Of a stretch of DNA of 64,000 bases, positions 11,686 to 23,111 are shown one piece after another. Position 1 is the stretch's first letter, and every line of letters begins with the position of its first letter. Source of the DNA: Gloeopeniophorella convolvens (taxonomy: Eukaryota > Basidiomycota > Agaricomycetes > Russulales); assembly GCA_022496205.1 (NCBI GenBank), contig WTXD01000058.1:95509-159508 (forward strand), in the 5' to 3' direction. The notes below the pieces were generated by a model that was not told the DNA's origin, searched no databases, and was given only the letters and a program-made list of their open reading frames with translations. A program made the translations under genes and the position numbers.

Positions 11686-12170
11686 GCCGAGCCTGGAGCT
11701 GAAGTTCTCAGGCACCCACAATACCGCCTGATCCTTGGAGATTTGGAAGTTTTTGGGCTCGACACCCAGGTACGCTCTTTCAAAGTTAAAGTTCAGGTGA
11801 ATAGTGCCAAAATCGTGCTGAAGATGCTGCCCTCAAAGTATTGGCACAAATTGGGGGGCTTTCCCAGCGACTCGTGCGCGGCTGCCCCCGTTTAGCGCCG
11901 AACACAGGATAATTTAAAATTTGCCAGAGTCATATTGCGCGACACCGAGTCCGTCGAGGAGAGGCTATTTCAACTCATGAGCAAGAGCAGGCCCGAGTCT
12001 CGACCACGCAAGAGCTACCAATGGTCACCAGTACCTATACGGCATTGCTCGCGCCCCTGGGCTCAAGATTGGCCAGATACGTTATGCAGCGGAGTGGAGG
12101 TTCGTTATCTCATCGTCATCTCTGCTTTTACTGATGCAGTCTGTAGGGCTAATACCATCACGGTTGGCAT
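11686..12170 (+). pseudogene. FAD monooxygenase internal fragment (copy C)
   Basis: Homology to the intact gene starts inside its exon 5 (CTGAAGTTCTCAGGC...) and runs through exon 7 to the start of exon 8. Visible pieces are RLILGDLEVFGLDTQ (11727-11770), WHKLGGFPSDSC (11841), VILRDTESVEERLFQLM (11928-11978), KIGQIRYAAEW (12063-12098) and ANTI (12148). Introns remain unspliced at the same positions as in copy B, so the fragment is DNA-derived. There is a one-base deletion around 11710 and a further frame change after 11980. The fusion with the sedolisin fragment at ~11685 shows a rearranged duplication and not tandem copying of the whole block. Confidence 0.8.
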
Positions 12171-12330
12171 ATCCTCCATAAAATCGATAGTGACCATACA
12201 AAATAGGGATACAAGTTTCTTGGATGATGAACGAAGCTAGTTATGCCCACAGTTCCTGAGTGGAGTAGATTCTGCGGCATAATCGGTGATAACCCCCTCG
12301 GAGTCGGGCCGGTGAACTATGTTTCGCGGC

Positions 12331-14075
12331 TCAGTGCCGCGACGCTCGCGGCACATGTTTCGGTATCGTCTGCTTGTAGAAGTGTGCCAAAATACCTTCA
12401 GTGTGGGTTACAGTCAGATTGAACAGAGGGTGTGTGGCGTTCTGCTGCTTGTCAGAGGTGGCCCTGCCAAACTGATGGCACAACTCACTACACGGTTGGC
12501 ACTTGAACCGACGACTTTGGAGACGCCTTCTTCCTCTGTCCATGAAAGAATGTCCGCAAATGCGGCTGCTCGTGCGTCATCTGCGCCAGTCCAGGCTGCA
12601 CGCACTTCTTCCCTCCGGGAAGGCGAAGGGTGCATGTAGTGCTGTGCAGCGGATAGGCCGGCGATACAGTATAGTGTATGGTAAGAATCTGGATTCCTGT
12701 ATAGATTCAACCTCAATGATTGAGGCCGCAAGTGCATGGGCGTACTTTGGTGGCTTATCACGCAGGCCGCCTGCTGGATGCTGGCCGGCCAAGAGGATAT
12801 ACTCTTGCAGCGCACGACGATTGAAGAGCGAATCTGGGCGGTCATTCGCACGTGACGTCTGCATCAGCCGGTTTACAAGGCATACCATCAACGTCATCCC
12901 AATCGTCCTCTGAAGGTGTATCTGAGGGAGGTGTAGTCTCACTTGCGTGCGGGGCTGCGGGTGCGGGTGCAGTTGCCGGCACGCCCAGGGCCTGGAGAAG
13001 CGCGAACGAGCCCCCGACCCACCACGAGTAGCACCCATCAACGAGCTTATTCGTGCGGCCTTTGAAGCCGCCGAGCTCGCTCTCCAGCCCCTGCATCTGC
13101 ACAAGCCAGCGCAGCAGCCGACGCACGTCGACACGCGGCGCATTGTTTCCCGCGGGTAGGTAGGGCCGTAGTAACACCCACGATGCGAGAGAACAGAATG
13201 TATATCCGCCGTGTGCCTCGCCGAGGCTTGGGCGCTGCGCGGAAAGTATGTCGTCATAGAAGTGTGGGTGTGACGCAGACGAGAAACCGCCCTCGTAAGT
13301 CTGGCAGGACGCGATGAACGCGGCGGTGCCTTCGATCAGCTCGGGCGTAACAATGTCGAGAAAATGCGCCACAACAAGAAGACAGTAAATTCCACTGATG
13401 ATCGATCATCAGTGGAACTACCCTGCGCGCAGACAACAATATCACTCTACCGGACGTCAACTTCGCCATGATTTGACACGATGAAGGACCCATCCGGGCG
13501 CTTCAGCGACATGTACCATTTGTACAGCTTGTCTCTTTCGCAGCATCAGACAAACGGCGCGCATTTCCTAAGATGCGTGGCGCACCTGTCTATCTGATCC
13601 CAGCCGCCGCCCGGACCGGGGCGCCCAACAATCGCGAGCGAACATACGGAAGCATATGTCGCAAGGAGGTGCGCTGCCTGCCCTGGACCGCCACCGAAAC
13701 CACCATCTGGGTGTTGCCATTCCATGACCGTATCAATTGCCCTGCGTCAAGCAGACCCAAATTAGCTTGAGGCGCTGAAGCTCACTGGACACCTGCGCAC
13801 TTTTGCTTGTTCACCGGATCGATGCCGACCTGTAGCGTGCTGAACGCCTGCAGCGTCCAGAACATAAGCCATGGCTGACTTGCATCCTGGCTAACGTAGC
13901 GCGCGGGGAAGCCCTGGATGAGGTTGCGCACGAGAAACTGCAAGTGCAAGTCCCGGTGAAGGACGCGCTTCTCCTCGGCGCCAAGAGGGAGCTGTGCCTC
14001 GAGGATGTCCTCAGTATCGGCTTGTAATTCAGACGTCCTTGTTGGGTATGCATCGACGGGCGTCGAGCGTGGCAT
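12331..14075 (-). CDS. RAM1: Protein farnesyltransferase beta subunit
   Basis: Exons (minus): 14075-13801, 13741-13586, 13534-13451, 13394-12886, 12833-12746, 12696-12492, 12444-12331. They sum to 1431 nt, 476 aa. The enzyme joins C15 farnesyl diphosphate to the Cys of CaaX proteins such as Ras and mating pheromone precursors, as a dimer with the alpha subunit. Family prenyl-repeat signatures are present in order: QPWLMFWTLQA, AIDTVMEWQHPDGGFGGGPG, KRPDGSF, GEVDVRGIYCLL, CQTYEGGF, EAHGGYTFC, VDGCYSWWVGGS and NPDSYHTLYCIAGLSAAQHY. The zinc ligands known from rat FTase (Asp, Cys, His) correspond to D291, C293 and H377 and are all retained. The start at 14075 (MPRSTPVDAYP) gives a normal N-terminus; an in-frame upstream extension to 14246 lacks family similarity. 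An acidic, Pro/Ala-rich insert (~residues 310-340) sits between two repeats, as often seen in fungal homologues. Length is normal for the family. Confidence 0.93.
13390..13417. repeat. 28-bp perfect palindrome across a 3' splice site
   Basis: TTCCACTGATGATC is followed directly by its exact reverse complement, with no spacer. It covers the last ~23 nt of intron 3 (13395-13450) and the first bases of exon 4 of the farnesyltransferase gene. In RNA it could fold into a hairpin that hides the AG acceptor. Confidence 0.95.
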
Positions 14076-16819
14076 GGTTGCGATGAGTGCAGATAGGCAA
14101 ACGGCTCCGAGGAGACTCTGACAAGGTCGATTGAGAGTCCCAATTGTCTGGGTTGGCGGCCCGCTGAGCCGACGATGGTGCGGAAGTTTACGGCTATCGC
14201 CGAGCGGGTAGGTGACTTTCCGACTCCCGGCAGAGGCGCGGGCCATCGTCAGTCACTACCTGTCACTACCGTCTCAACCGCCTGGTACGCACGCATACTC
14301 CGGAGCGCACTTATCGGCGCACTGAGCGATAGCTTTCGTATAAGAGTGTGGGGGGTTATCTCAGCCTTCTCTCTTCCCAGGAGCCGACACATAAGTGGTC
14401 ATTGGACTATTGCCAGTGAGTTCGCCATACATCGTCATATGCGCGAAGCAGGCATTGCGATTGCACAGGGCACTCCAAGGAGTTGGCCTTACTCAATCCC
14501 CCGCATCAGGGAAACCGCTGCGACCTATACATTGCACTCTCAACGAGGAAGGCTCCATACGCCGTGGTCTCACCTTTTCTGTATCGCGTATCTGGCAACG
14601 CCACGACTTGTAAGTCACAGATCAAAATATCACCAGGCTCAGTGCTACCTCCTCCCGATGCCCCGGGTCCAGTTGAGATCTTCCATACATATGGGGTGCA
14701 TAAGTTATCAGTACGTCGCTTCTTCGTGTTCCATATACCTATCTGATACGAATCTCAGAGCCCTGAGCACACCCATCACTCCCCGCTACGGTGCTGCAAT
14801 GGGACATCAAGATGTGTGTAATTGAAACGCGTCATGTGGGACCGCCCTACACGGATTCAGCTGACCTACGAAATTTTATGATGACACGAGCGCTGTTCCC
14901 ACTCACACAATTCGCCGTCATAACCTACTCTGCTTGGACACCAAAACCTTGTCTTGAAAGGTAGCTTTCTTACTTCGTCCTCGCCAGCTTCCAAAGATAA
15001 TCTCTGCAATGTCGCGCTACCTAGGCCTGATCACGATGCCATGCGGAGGGATGGGGTGAGGCCTATGAGCTGAGATCTCTACAGCGCTCTTGATCGTATA
15101 CGACCTGTCGCCAGTGCGAAAAAAAAAACTGACTTTACAGTCCTGACTAACCCAGCATCGACCTCGGGTGCAGAATATGTTTTCCCACTGCTTGGGACCC
15201 TGAAGACGTCACCCTTGACTTCCTGGAAATGTTCCTCCGTGGTACTGCACAAGGCCTGCATACGGTGACTACCATTTGTCTTCGCGGCGTTGCACTCCAT
15301 GTGAGATTTCTGCCCTTCGTATTCGTGGTCAGGTTTCACTGATCACCAAATCGAGCAGATTTCACACGTCGCCATGTCCCGATGGGGGGAACGGCATCTC
15401 GCTTTCCGAACGGCTCAACAACCCTCATCGATGCGACTGCGATGTTCCTGTCTCGATAAACGACCATGCTCGACGGTGGTTCCAGCATCTCTTTCAAGGA
15501 ATATGCGGCCCAGCATCTTCACCATCCGAAGCATCGTCGAGGCGTTCTCGAGGGTCTCATCTTCACGAACCCACATCTTTCTCCGGTCCTAATCTCGGGC
15601 GTGCTTCGTATCCTCCGTCGCCTTCGTTATGCATAGATCGCAAGATAGGCCGTGGACACCGCGGCCTCCGCCTCAGCACTTCGCCACGCCTCAACTTTGC
15701 AGGAACTGCCCTCGCATACCCCGCTACTCATATACATGGCACAGCTCTCCAAGCCGCGTACACAGACAATCCTGTCTGCGAAGCTGCCGCGGCAACGTCG
15801 TTTGGTGCATTCCAGGCAATGAACCAAACATTTGGCCAGGGGTGCATGCGTCTGGGAGTCCGATAATGTCCGGTCTACGCCTAATAATCACGTATGCATG
15901 AGAATACTATGTGCACTGTCGCGGTTCGGTTGGCTTGCAGTATCATCGTGTTGGCACCGGGCAGGCACGCCGAGCGTCACGTCTGCAAATTTTTGTGCCC
16001 ACGTGAGATTTCTGGTAAAATATCGGCGGCCCGAGGGGAGCGGCTACCGTCGCCCTCCGTCGCCTCCATCGTCTGAAGCAGCCTCCCCTCCGACAGAGTG
16101 TTCCAACTGACTCGACAATCCCCCCTGGCCCTTTCTCGCAATCACCAAACCCCGCGGTAACATGAAGTTAGCATTCATGTGTATTGAAGGGATTATATGA
16201 GATGGTTGAAGGGTGCTTCTTTGCTCCGGTGAGTTTGCCATCACACTTTATACTTATATGACGCTGGCAGCACACACACATCCCGATTTAACGTACAACC
16301 GTGGTGGCCCGAGCTCTTCGGCCTGCCTTCACTATGAACACGTTCACATGCTGTCTCTACATGTATGTAGTACTCGCGGTTCCTGCCTGGTAGGAGCGCG
16401 TGACTGATGAAGTTCACTACACGCTTTGGGCGCCTGCCTAACATCTGCCTTTCCGTTTTTGGGACTGAACATTGACACCGGATGACATCGATGGTGGTTC
16501 AACAGGGCGCAATTGTGCGGATCTGTGGCGCATCGTCGAACACCCGTTGCCTCTCCCCCCGATGGTGCAGCAAGACGAGTTGGGCTTGATTTCTCCTGCT
16601 TCACTCCGAACTGATACCCATTTCTGAGGAATATCCTCCGTTACTCAGGTAGTTGTGCTGGCTCGGAGATGCGACATCATCGCCCGCCCCAGCGGCCATC
16701 TCATCGACCACCGTCTTCCCCATTCCCTGGCCGCCCCCGCCCGCGAGTTCAAGATATATTCGCTCATTATCCCTCAGATCATCCTTCTTCATTCCCCAAA
16801 GACTTCATTCAGCTCAAAG
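14076..16819. other. Long stretch without a defensible gene
   Basis: 14076-14400 is the upstream side of the farnesyltransferase gene. Open frames at 14175-14825 (+) and 15276-15866 (+) overlap equally long frames on other strands and carry no domain I recognise. Between 15150 and 15870 there are coding-like phrases (PEDVTLDFLEMFLRGT, SISFKEYAAQHLHHPKHR) broken by stops, so an old decayed gene is possible. 16640-16819 is the probable promoter and 5' leader of the F-box gene. Confidence 0.4.
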
Positions 16820-18427
16820 ATGTCAAAGCGCTCGGCGAGCGACCCACACCGCCGGGAGGGCCCATCCCGTCCCGCTTGGAGCAACCGGTAGCACGGGAAC
16901 ACACAAGATCTCCCACACTCCTCGTCCCGGAGCCTACGTTACCGTCTAGGTCTCTCGCGGAAGGTAAGCTCCGTACTTGTTGAGTTATTACTGAGCCTGA
17001 TCGGGGCAGAGGTTCGTGAACGCTCGCGTACGACTGCGGACTCGCTCCCAGAAGATGTTTTGGTAGAGCTATTCGACCTATACAGAGAAGAGCCCTTCTC
17101 TCGTCGCAGAGACAATTGGGATTGGCACAAGATCGCTCATGTATGCAGGAAATGGCGGGAGGTAGTCCTTGCCTCGGCGCTGCGCTTGGACTTGCAACTC
17201 TACTGCACCTACCGCATCCCTGTGGACAAGATGTTAAGCCACTCTCCGGCATTTCCTATCGTCATCGAATACGTGTACGGGCGCATGCTTCCCCAGGACA
17301 AGGACAGCATCCTCTCAGCGCTGCAACAGCCCCATCGAGTACGCAAGATCAACATTTCCGCCCATGATCCGACCATGCATGCTATAGTCATGGCGGCGTG
17401 CGATTCCTTCCCGCTGCTCGACAGCCTCGAACTCCGATCTTCATCCCAAAACACGTTTGTCGTCCCTGGCACCTTTCTTAGGGGTGACGCACCGCAACTG
17501 CGTTACATCAGATTGGACGGCGTTGCACTTCCCGCAAGGTCCCCACTCCTTGCCTCTACACGGAGTCTCGTCGAACTTCACCTCGAACGCATCCCAACGG
17601 AAGCGCGTACTCCAGTGGACGTACTCCTTTCAGCTTTGCACCGCATGCCTCAACTTGGGTACTTTTCCATTCATTTCCTCGCCACCCCTACTCGTTCCCC
17701 GGCCACTGGCTCCCTGGTCCACGCAGAAGCACCGGTAGTGCTGCCAGCACTCGAGCGACTCCGGTTTCGTGGAGACAGCGCATACTTAGAAGAGTTTCTA
17801 GAGAGGTGCATCATCCCTCTAATCAAAAACGTCGACATTACCCTCTACAACGAACTTATCCTCACCATTCCGCATACATCTCGGCTTCTCGGCCTCGCGG
17901 CGTCTCTGCGGTCTCCCTTCGCTCAGCTCTCATTCTCAGCCAATTCTGTCATTATCAGCATGCAATCACGGTTGGAATTGGTGAATGTGCCACCTTTCCG
18001 TCTCAGCATGATATGCACGCCGCTGGATTGGCAGGTGGCGGCCATCACGCAGATTTGTGGGCAGCTCTCCCTCGCTCTTTCCAACTTGGAGCAGCTTTCA
18101 TTTAGGTTCCATCTTGAACAATTCCCGTCGGAACAGCGCGGGGAAGTGGAACCGTCTCAGTGGCGCGAGCTGCTCGAGCCATTCCGCGGCGTGAGAGAGC
18201 TGTTATTGGAAAGTGGGCTGGTGTGGGAACTCGAGGGCGCTTTGGACTCGGGTGCAGATTCTGGTGACGTGCCCGACGAACTCCTTCCTGAGCTTCGCAC
18301 CGTCCTTGTGGAGGTCCCAGATTTGCACAGTGATGGTTCGCTTGTGCGCAGGGCTTTTGGTGGGTTTGCAAGAACCCGTCGCTTGGCTGGTCACCCCATC
18401 AATCTCCAGTATGTAGGCTTTTTGTAA
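16820..18427 (+). CDS. F-box protein with leucine-rich C-terminal region
   Basis: Proposed exons are 16820-16887, 16950-16963 and 17010-18427, which sum to 1500 nt (499 aa). The second exon is only 14 nt. An alternative reads through from an upstream ATG at 16669 and shares the last intron. The F-box (DSLPEDVLVELFDLY, then HKIAHVCRKWREVVL) lies at residues ~38-75. The rest alternates hydrophobic and leucine-rich segments (SFPLLDSLELRSS, PQLRYIRLDGVALP, RSLVELHLERIP), typical of the large basidiomycete family. F-box proteins bring substrates to SCF (Skp1-Cullin-Roc1) ubiquitin ligases, and the C-terminal half would choose the substrate. Nothing suggests inactivation. The body from 17060 is one uninterrupted frame of 455 aa. 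Its neighbours give no hint of the target. Confidence 0.85.
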
Positions 18428-21400
18428 ACTGCACCCATTCATAATCCATTTCCTTCGTTATTCTATCCCGATTCTATCTGCGTTGGTGGCTGCCTGCCGT
18501 AACATGAACAACACCGTGACAATTCTGTCTCCTCAAGCTAGATGTCTCATGGAGCCATGTATCGAGCTTTGGCACGCGTCTCATCAGTCTCGGCTAGCTA
18601 TTTCCTCCCAAAATAAATCAACTTCACCGTTGTGTGGCTTTTCATCGAGCTTTCTCGTCGGGCTCTCCTTATTATCGACAACGTCGCTGGTGGCCAACCT
18701 TGGCCAGGCCAGCGGATACCGAACTCGGGCCTGCCGGCCCGCATCTGCGGGCCGTTGTTCCGGAAAGCACGTGCAGTCGGCAAACCGATGGTTTGTGCGG
18801 TGCCGGTCCGAACTGAAGTCGAAGTCTTCTTTGACTCCCAGTGCCAAACGTGGACGTTGTCGGAAGTGTGCATGGTGAGCGCAAACAATACTACAACCTC
18901 TCTTACTTTCCAGTTATGCGATCGAGAAAATACTACGGGTAGCTGTGTAAGCGTCTTGAAGATGCTGCCGCCACATGCGACCCACCAACGAGTTGTGAAT
19001 AGCGTCGGTGGTACTGACTCCTCAGGTTCGTGCATGCACCATGGCCATGTTCAACAGAGGGGGCTGTTTCTGGTTTCAAATTATGTCAACCTGGTTCCTG
19101 TACTCGAAGAGGTAGGTGGCTCATATTGCTCCCTTGATCCAGCTCTAGTAACCGCTACTAGTAGCTCACCCAACAAGTTCGGGTCGTCCCCCAGCAACGG
19201 GCTTGGAAGGTTCTTATTCGACATCACTCAAGGCGGGCACACTGGTAGCTGATATCGCGGAAGAGATTTCACCTTCATATGCCTGTTCGGAGTGCAGTCA
19301 GCACAACCCCACCTGCTTTTTGCACCCGACGACGACTGCCATTGGACCAGTTGGTTACCAAAAAAGGCCGGCTCCACCGACACCTCACGAATTCGCTTCT
19401 GCTTCCATGTCATGGAGCACACCCCCGGCTTGTTGCTCGGCGAATACATATAAGATACGGATGACACCATCGATCAGTCACCTATAAAGATGTCGGGTCG
19501 GAAGAGGTTAGCAACCCTCTCCCCTTCCATCTCAAGCGGATGGGGGTCAACCCGACAACTCAGCATTGAAGATGGTCGATCCAAGTTTCCCCAGCCTCTA
19601 TGCAGCTATATCAACGTCAGCGGTCGCATTCACGTCCGGCAAAGTCCCACAGCCACGCGACTCGATCGCCCCTGTTTACGACGCCGATCCTTTCGCGAGA
19701 TTTTCGGGAAGGTCCGACTCGATGGAATTTCTTTTTTCAAAAAGGTGATACCTCTACCACTCATGTGGTATGCTGTACCGAGGAAAAGGGTCACGCGTTT
19801 CAGATCATCTGCGCCTTGCAGGTTGAACTACGTTTTCCACATCTTTATTGAGACCAAGTTGAGACTGTCACGAAATCCGGGATTAACCGCGAAGCGCTAA
19901 TGAACCGTTGTGTTGACCAGGGGTCAATTACGCTCGTAAACTTCTGTCAGGAAAAATCGTCGGTAAGCTTGCCGGGCAGTAAGTGTATGGTACAACCTTG
20001 TCTTCTCACACATGATAGCTTACGGCTGTTGCAGGAACACTCTAAGCAACAATCATCTCGTTTTCATTTCCGGGAATGCGTAAAGAATGCTTTCCTTTGC
20101 TGTAAGCATGTCTCCGAGAACCTTGTCCTGAGCGTTCGAAAGTTTCATAAGCTAATTTGTAGACAGCCACCCGTGCCTAGGGCAACCGAAATCCTATCAC
20201 CCCTCGCCTGAGCAGGCACCCGGGTTCAAGATTCAGCCTCCCCCTCCGGTGCTATATCGTTTGGAAAAAAGGCCAGAGGGATCCCATCTCTCCACACAGA
20301 GAATAAAGGCACGTGTCAGCAACATCTCGGCCGACGCGCAAGCTGGATCCCCCAAGTTTGAATATTGAATATTTAGCCTCGAACTCCGATCCCAGTCCGA
20401 AGCCATCAACCGTGCCTGATTTCAGGTGGGAATTCGCCGACGTCATCCTCGCCTGCCAAATGTCGACTCTAATGTCTCAGGTCCGACGCGTGACTGCATG
20501 AACCTCCCGCCTCTTCTGACAAGGCATGCAGGACGGTTTCTTGCCTCTGGCACATATCCTATCTTCTGCCCCGCTCCAGCTAAGTGGCAGTTTCTCAGTC
20601 ATGAGCGGTACCCTCAGTACACCTGACTTCGGAGTACGTCAGGACCCTGTCGTAGAAGTCTGCGGTGAGTACGCCACTTGTTACCCATCCTCGGGTTCCC
20701 CTAAGTAATTCCATATTTGGACATAGCGGAGATTTCCCGATAGCTGATGAGATCCGGCACTTAGAGCTGGTGAGTTCTGATTACAGTTGTCTGCGTGTGT
20801 CAAAATCACTCACATGCACATGATCCATCCCCCTCGTTCACACCGTCTGCTGTAATCAACGGGAAAGAGAAATCGCCTCCGTTCGCACAATTCGCGTGAT
20901 GAGAAGATCAGACGCTCCGCCCTAGCAGAGGAGATGCTACGCTTCCTAAGCCCGGAGGTCTGACTCCCCGCACAGTCGCCGACACTCAGCGGAAACCTAC
21001 GAGTCACGTCATACTAGCAATTAACTTTGACAGCTCTGATGACGTTGAAGTCCCTTGGACGATCTGTGCCGAACATGATGGTGAGCGCTTGCACGGGGAC
21101 GGCGGTCCGCCGCCGCCTTTCGGACTCACGGTTACATATTAGGCTCCCCACAAGATAATCTGTATTACTTATCGGTACTTCTGAAGGACGCTAGTGACAG
21201 CCACGTAACTCTGCTCCTGCTGTGCAACGAGTTCGTCCGCACCCGTTGCGGACCACGTAGGAGATACGCAATGCAGCCTAGAAGCCTAGATGGTCCGTCG
21301 GGCTGCTGGATGCGCTATACCTTGCGAGCGGAGATATGATCCGGCCTGAAGTAGGATCTGCGTCGTTAATGCTGGATGCACCGCTGCGGGGTTTGGGACG

Positions 21401-22411
21401 TGCGTGGCACTTCCTCAAGCACGTTCTCCCGGACGTGACGTACTGCCAGCGGCGAGAGAACTGACGACTAGAAATGCTCTAGCTTCCGATGGAAGGGGCC
21501 CTGACCAACTCTTACGCGAAACAGTCACAAAGCACGTGCTTTACTGAGAATACAATTTTTGGCTTTTATCCGTCCTTGTGGTACGGATAAAACCCAGAAC
21601 GAGCAACGTCTCCGGCTCTATGCATGCGACGTCTGAGAAAAACTGGCTACTTTGTGCTGCATGTTCCGTGCAGTTTCGCGACATGAATTACGGGCCGCTT
21701 ACGGGAGCATCGCACAATACTTGTGCCGTTTGTTCACATGTCAAGATTCTCGTACCTTCCTTGGGGCTTGTGTAGGCCAGCACCGGTTCGTGATTCTATG
21801 TATAGATGGGCCACTTCATAAAAGCACTGCTCAGCGTCGTAGACGGCGACCTGCGACTAAACATGATAGGAGATAGAGGCCATCCCAGAAGACACGCTAT
21901 TCAACGTGCATGCCACAAACCGCATCAGGTTTTCCAGAATGCGGCATCCACGCTGAGACAGAGTGTATGACTTCGGGAAGACTCGCTCGGAATTGAAAGG
22001 TATAAATATTGGAATGGGGTACTGATTGCGTGATACTGACGATCCTTTTTGGTCCCAGAGCGAGATCGAAGGGATGCATTTAAGTCCCTCGAATATCCAA
22101 TTGAAGGCATTCCGTGAATTTGGCAGGAGAAAGTCGTCATTGACGGCGAGTTATTGAACAATGCGGACCGGGCCCACCCTGAAGATTGGAACGACAATGG
22201 AAGGTGAACGAGATACCGTCGCCCAAGCATCGGGACAACTCTCAAACACCCAAAGGTGGTGCTCGTCCGGGGCGCCCGCGCAACACTTGGTCATGAAGAA
22301 GCCATTTGACAACGACCTACCATTCTTTGATACAGTACTTATTTCTGATAACATGATGCGTGTTTTGTATGCAGATGAGATCTCACGGAAACCGTGGGTG
22401 ATATTCGGGAA
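18428..22411. other. Four-kilobase stretch without a recognisable gene
   Basis: The 3' flank of the F-box gene is followed by sequence of ordinary composition with only short, mutually overlapping frames. Local coding-like phrases occur, such as MVDPSFPSLYAAIS (19572 on) and PDFRWEFADVILACQ (20416 on, after a Ser/Pro-rich run). None extends to a recognisable domain, and splice sites do not link them convincingly. These may be remains of accessory genes; I assign no function. Confidence 0.4.
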
Positions 22412-22413
22412 TA

Positions 22414-23109
22414 CTACGCCGGATCAGGAAGTGGACACAAATGTTCACTTCCTGGTCGTCTTGGGTTTTTCCTCAATAAAATCTCTTGAAACTTTGCGTA
22501 TGTTTTCCTTGATGTGTTTTCTATGTAACTATCAAGTTCTATATTTATTTGTTGAGATCTGAGCGTGCCAGAGCAAAGCCGAAGTCGAGAGAAAAGTGCC
22601 CGCAAGGAGTGCGCGCTTGTCACGGATTGTCACACTTGCCGGATCATAGATCCGATCTTATCATGAGCCAGAACCCACTGATGCACATTCGCGAACGCGT
22701 CGTTCACGCGCTCCGACGGCGGAGCTTTAATCTCCTCTGTCACGCTTAGAGCCCCTCCGGAGGGAAAGCCCTCGCAGATGGTGTTCTACCCATGTGAATG
22801 ATACAAAACTTGGGGGTATAGTAGATATGTATAAGTGTGTTGTGGACACCAAGTTTCATGGCATATAAGCTATTTCTTCCCCTGTTCCTGGAGGATTGGC
22901 AGCTGTCCACATCAGTGTCCCAGAAGTACCGATTTCTCTAGCATCATCCGGCAGCTCAATCGGCTTCAAACTTCGCAAGCATGTAGAATGGATCTATTTA
23001 TTCATTGTATAAAAATATAAACGAATTCTATGCAGCCATTGCTGCGTGCGGAGTCGATCTTTCCAAAATGTTCACTTCCTGGTCCTGTCCACTTCCTGAT
23101 CCGGCGTAG
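22414..23109. mobile_element. 696-bp inverted-repeat element with TA target duplication (MITE, Tc1/mariner-like ends)
   Basis: The left end CTACGCCGGATCAGGAAGTG (22414 on) is repeated exactly as reverse complement at the right end, giving 24-bp perfect terminal inverted repeats (22414-22437, 23086-23109). Each end is flanked by TA (22412-22413 and 23110-23111), the target duplication of the Tc1/mariner superfamily. Just inside both ends the same block AAATGTTCACTTCCTGGTC occurs in the same orientation (22439 on and 23066 on), so it is inverted relative to one of the ends. No DDE/D transposase frame is visible inside, so the element is probably non-autonomous. Confidence 0.85.
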
Positions 23110-23111
23110 TA

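Noticed and set aside
14175..14825. 216-codon plus-strand open frame
   Set aside because: No domain; overlaps equally long frames on other strands; amino acid composition follows the GC content; no splice support.
15276..15866. 196-codon plus-strand open frame
   Set aside because: It resembles random translation (His/Arg/Ser/Pro-rich); coding-like phrases nearby are in another frame and interrupted.
20210..20270. tRNA-like GGTTCAAGATTC sequence
   Set aside because: No acceptor, D or anticodon stem could be paired around it.
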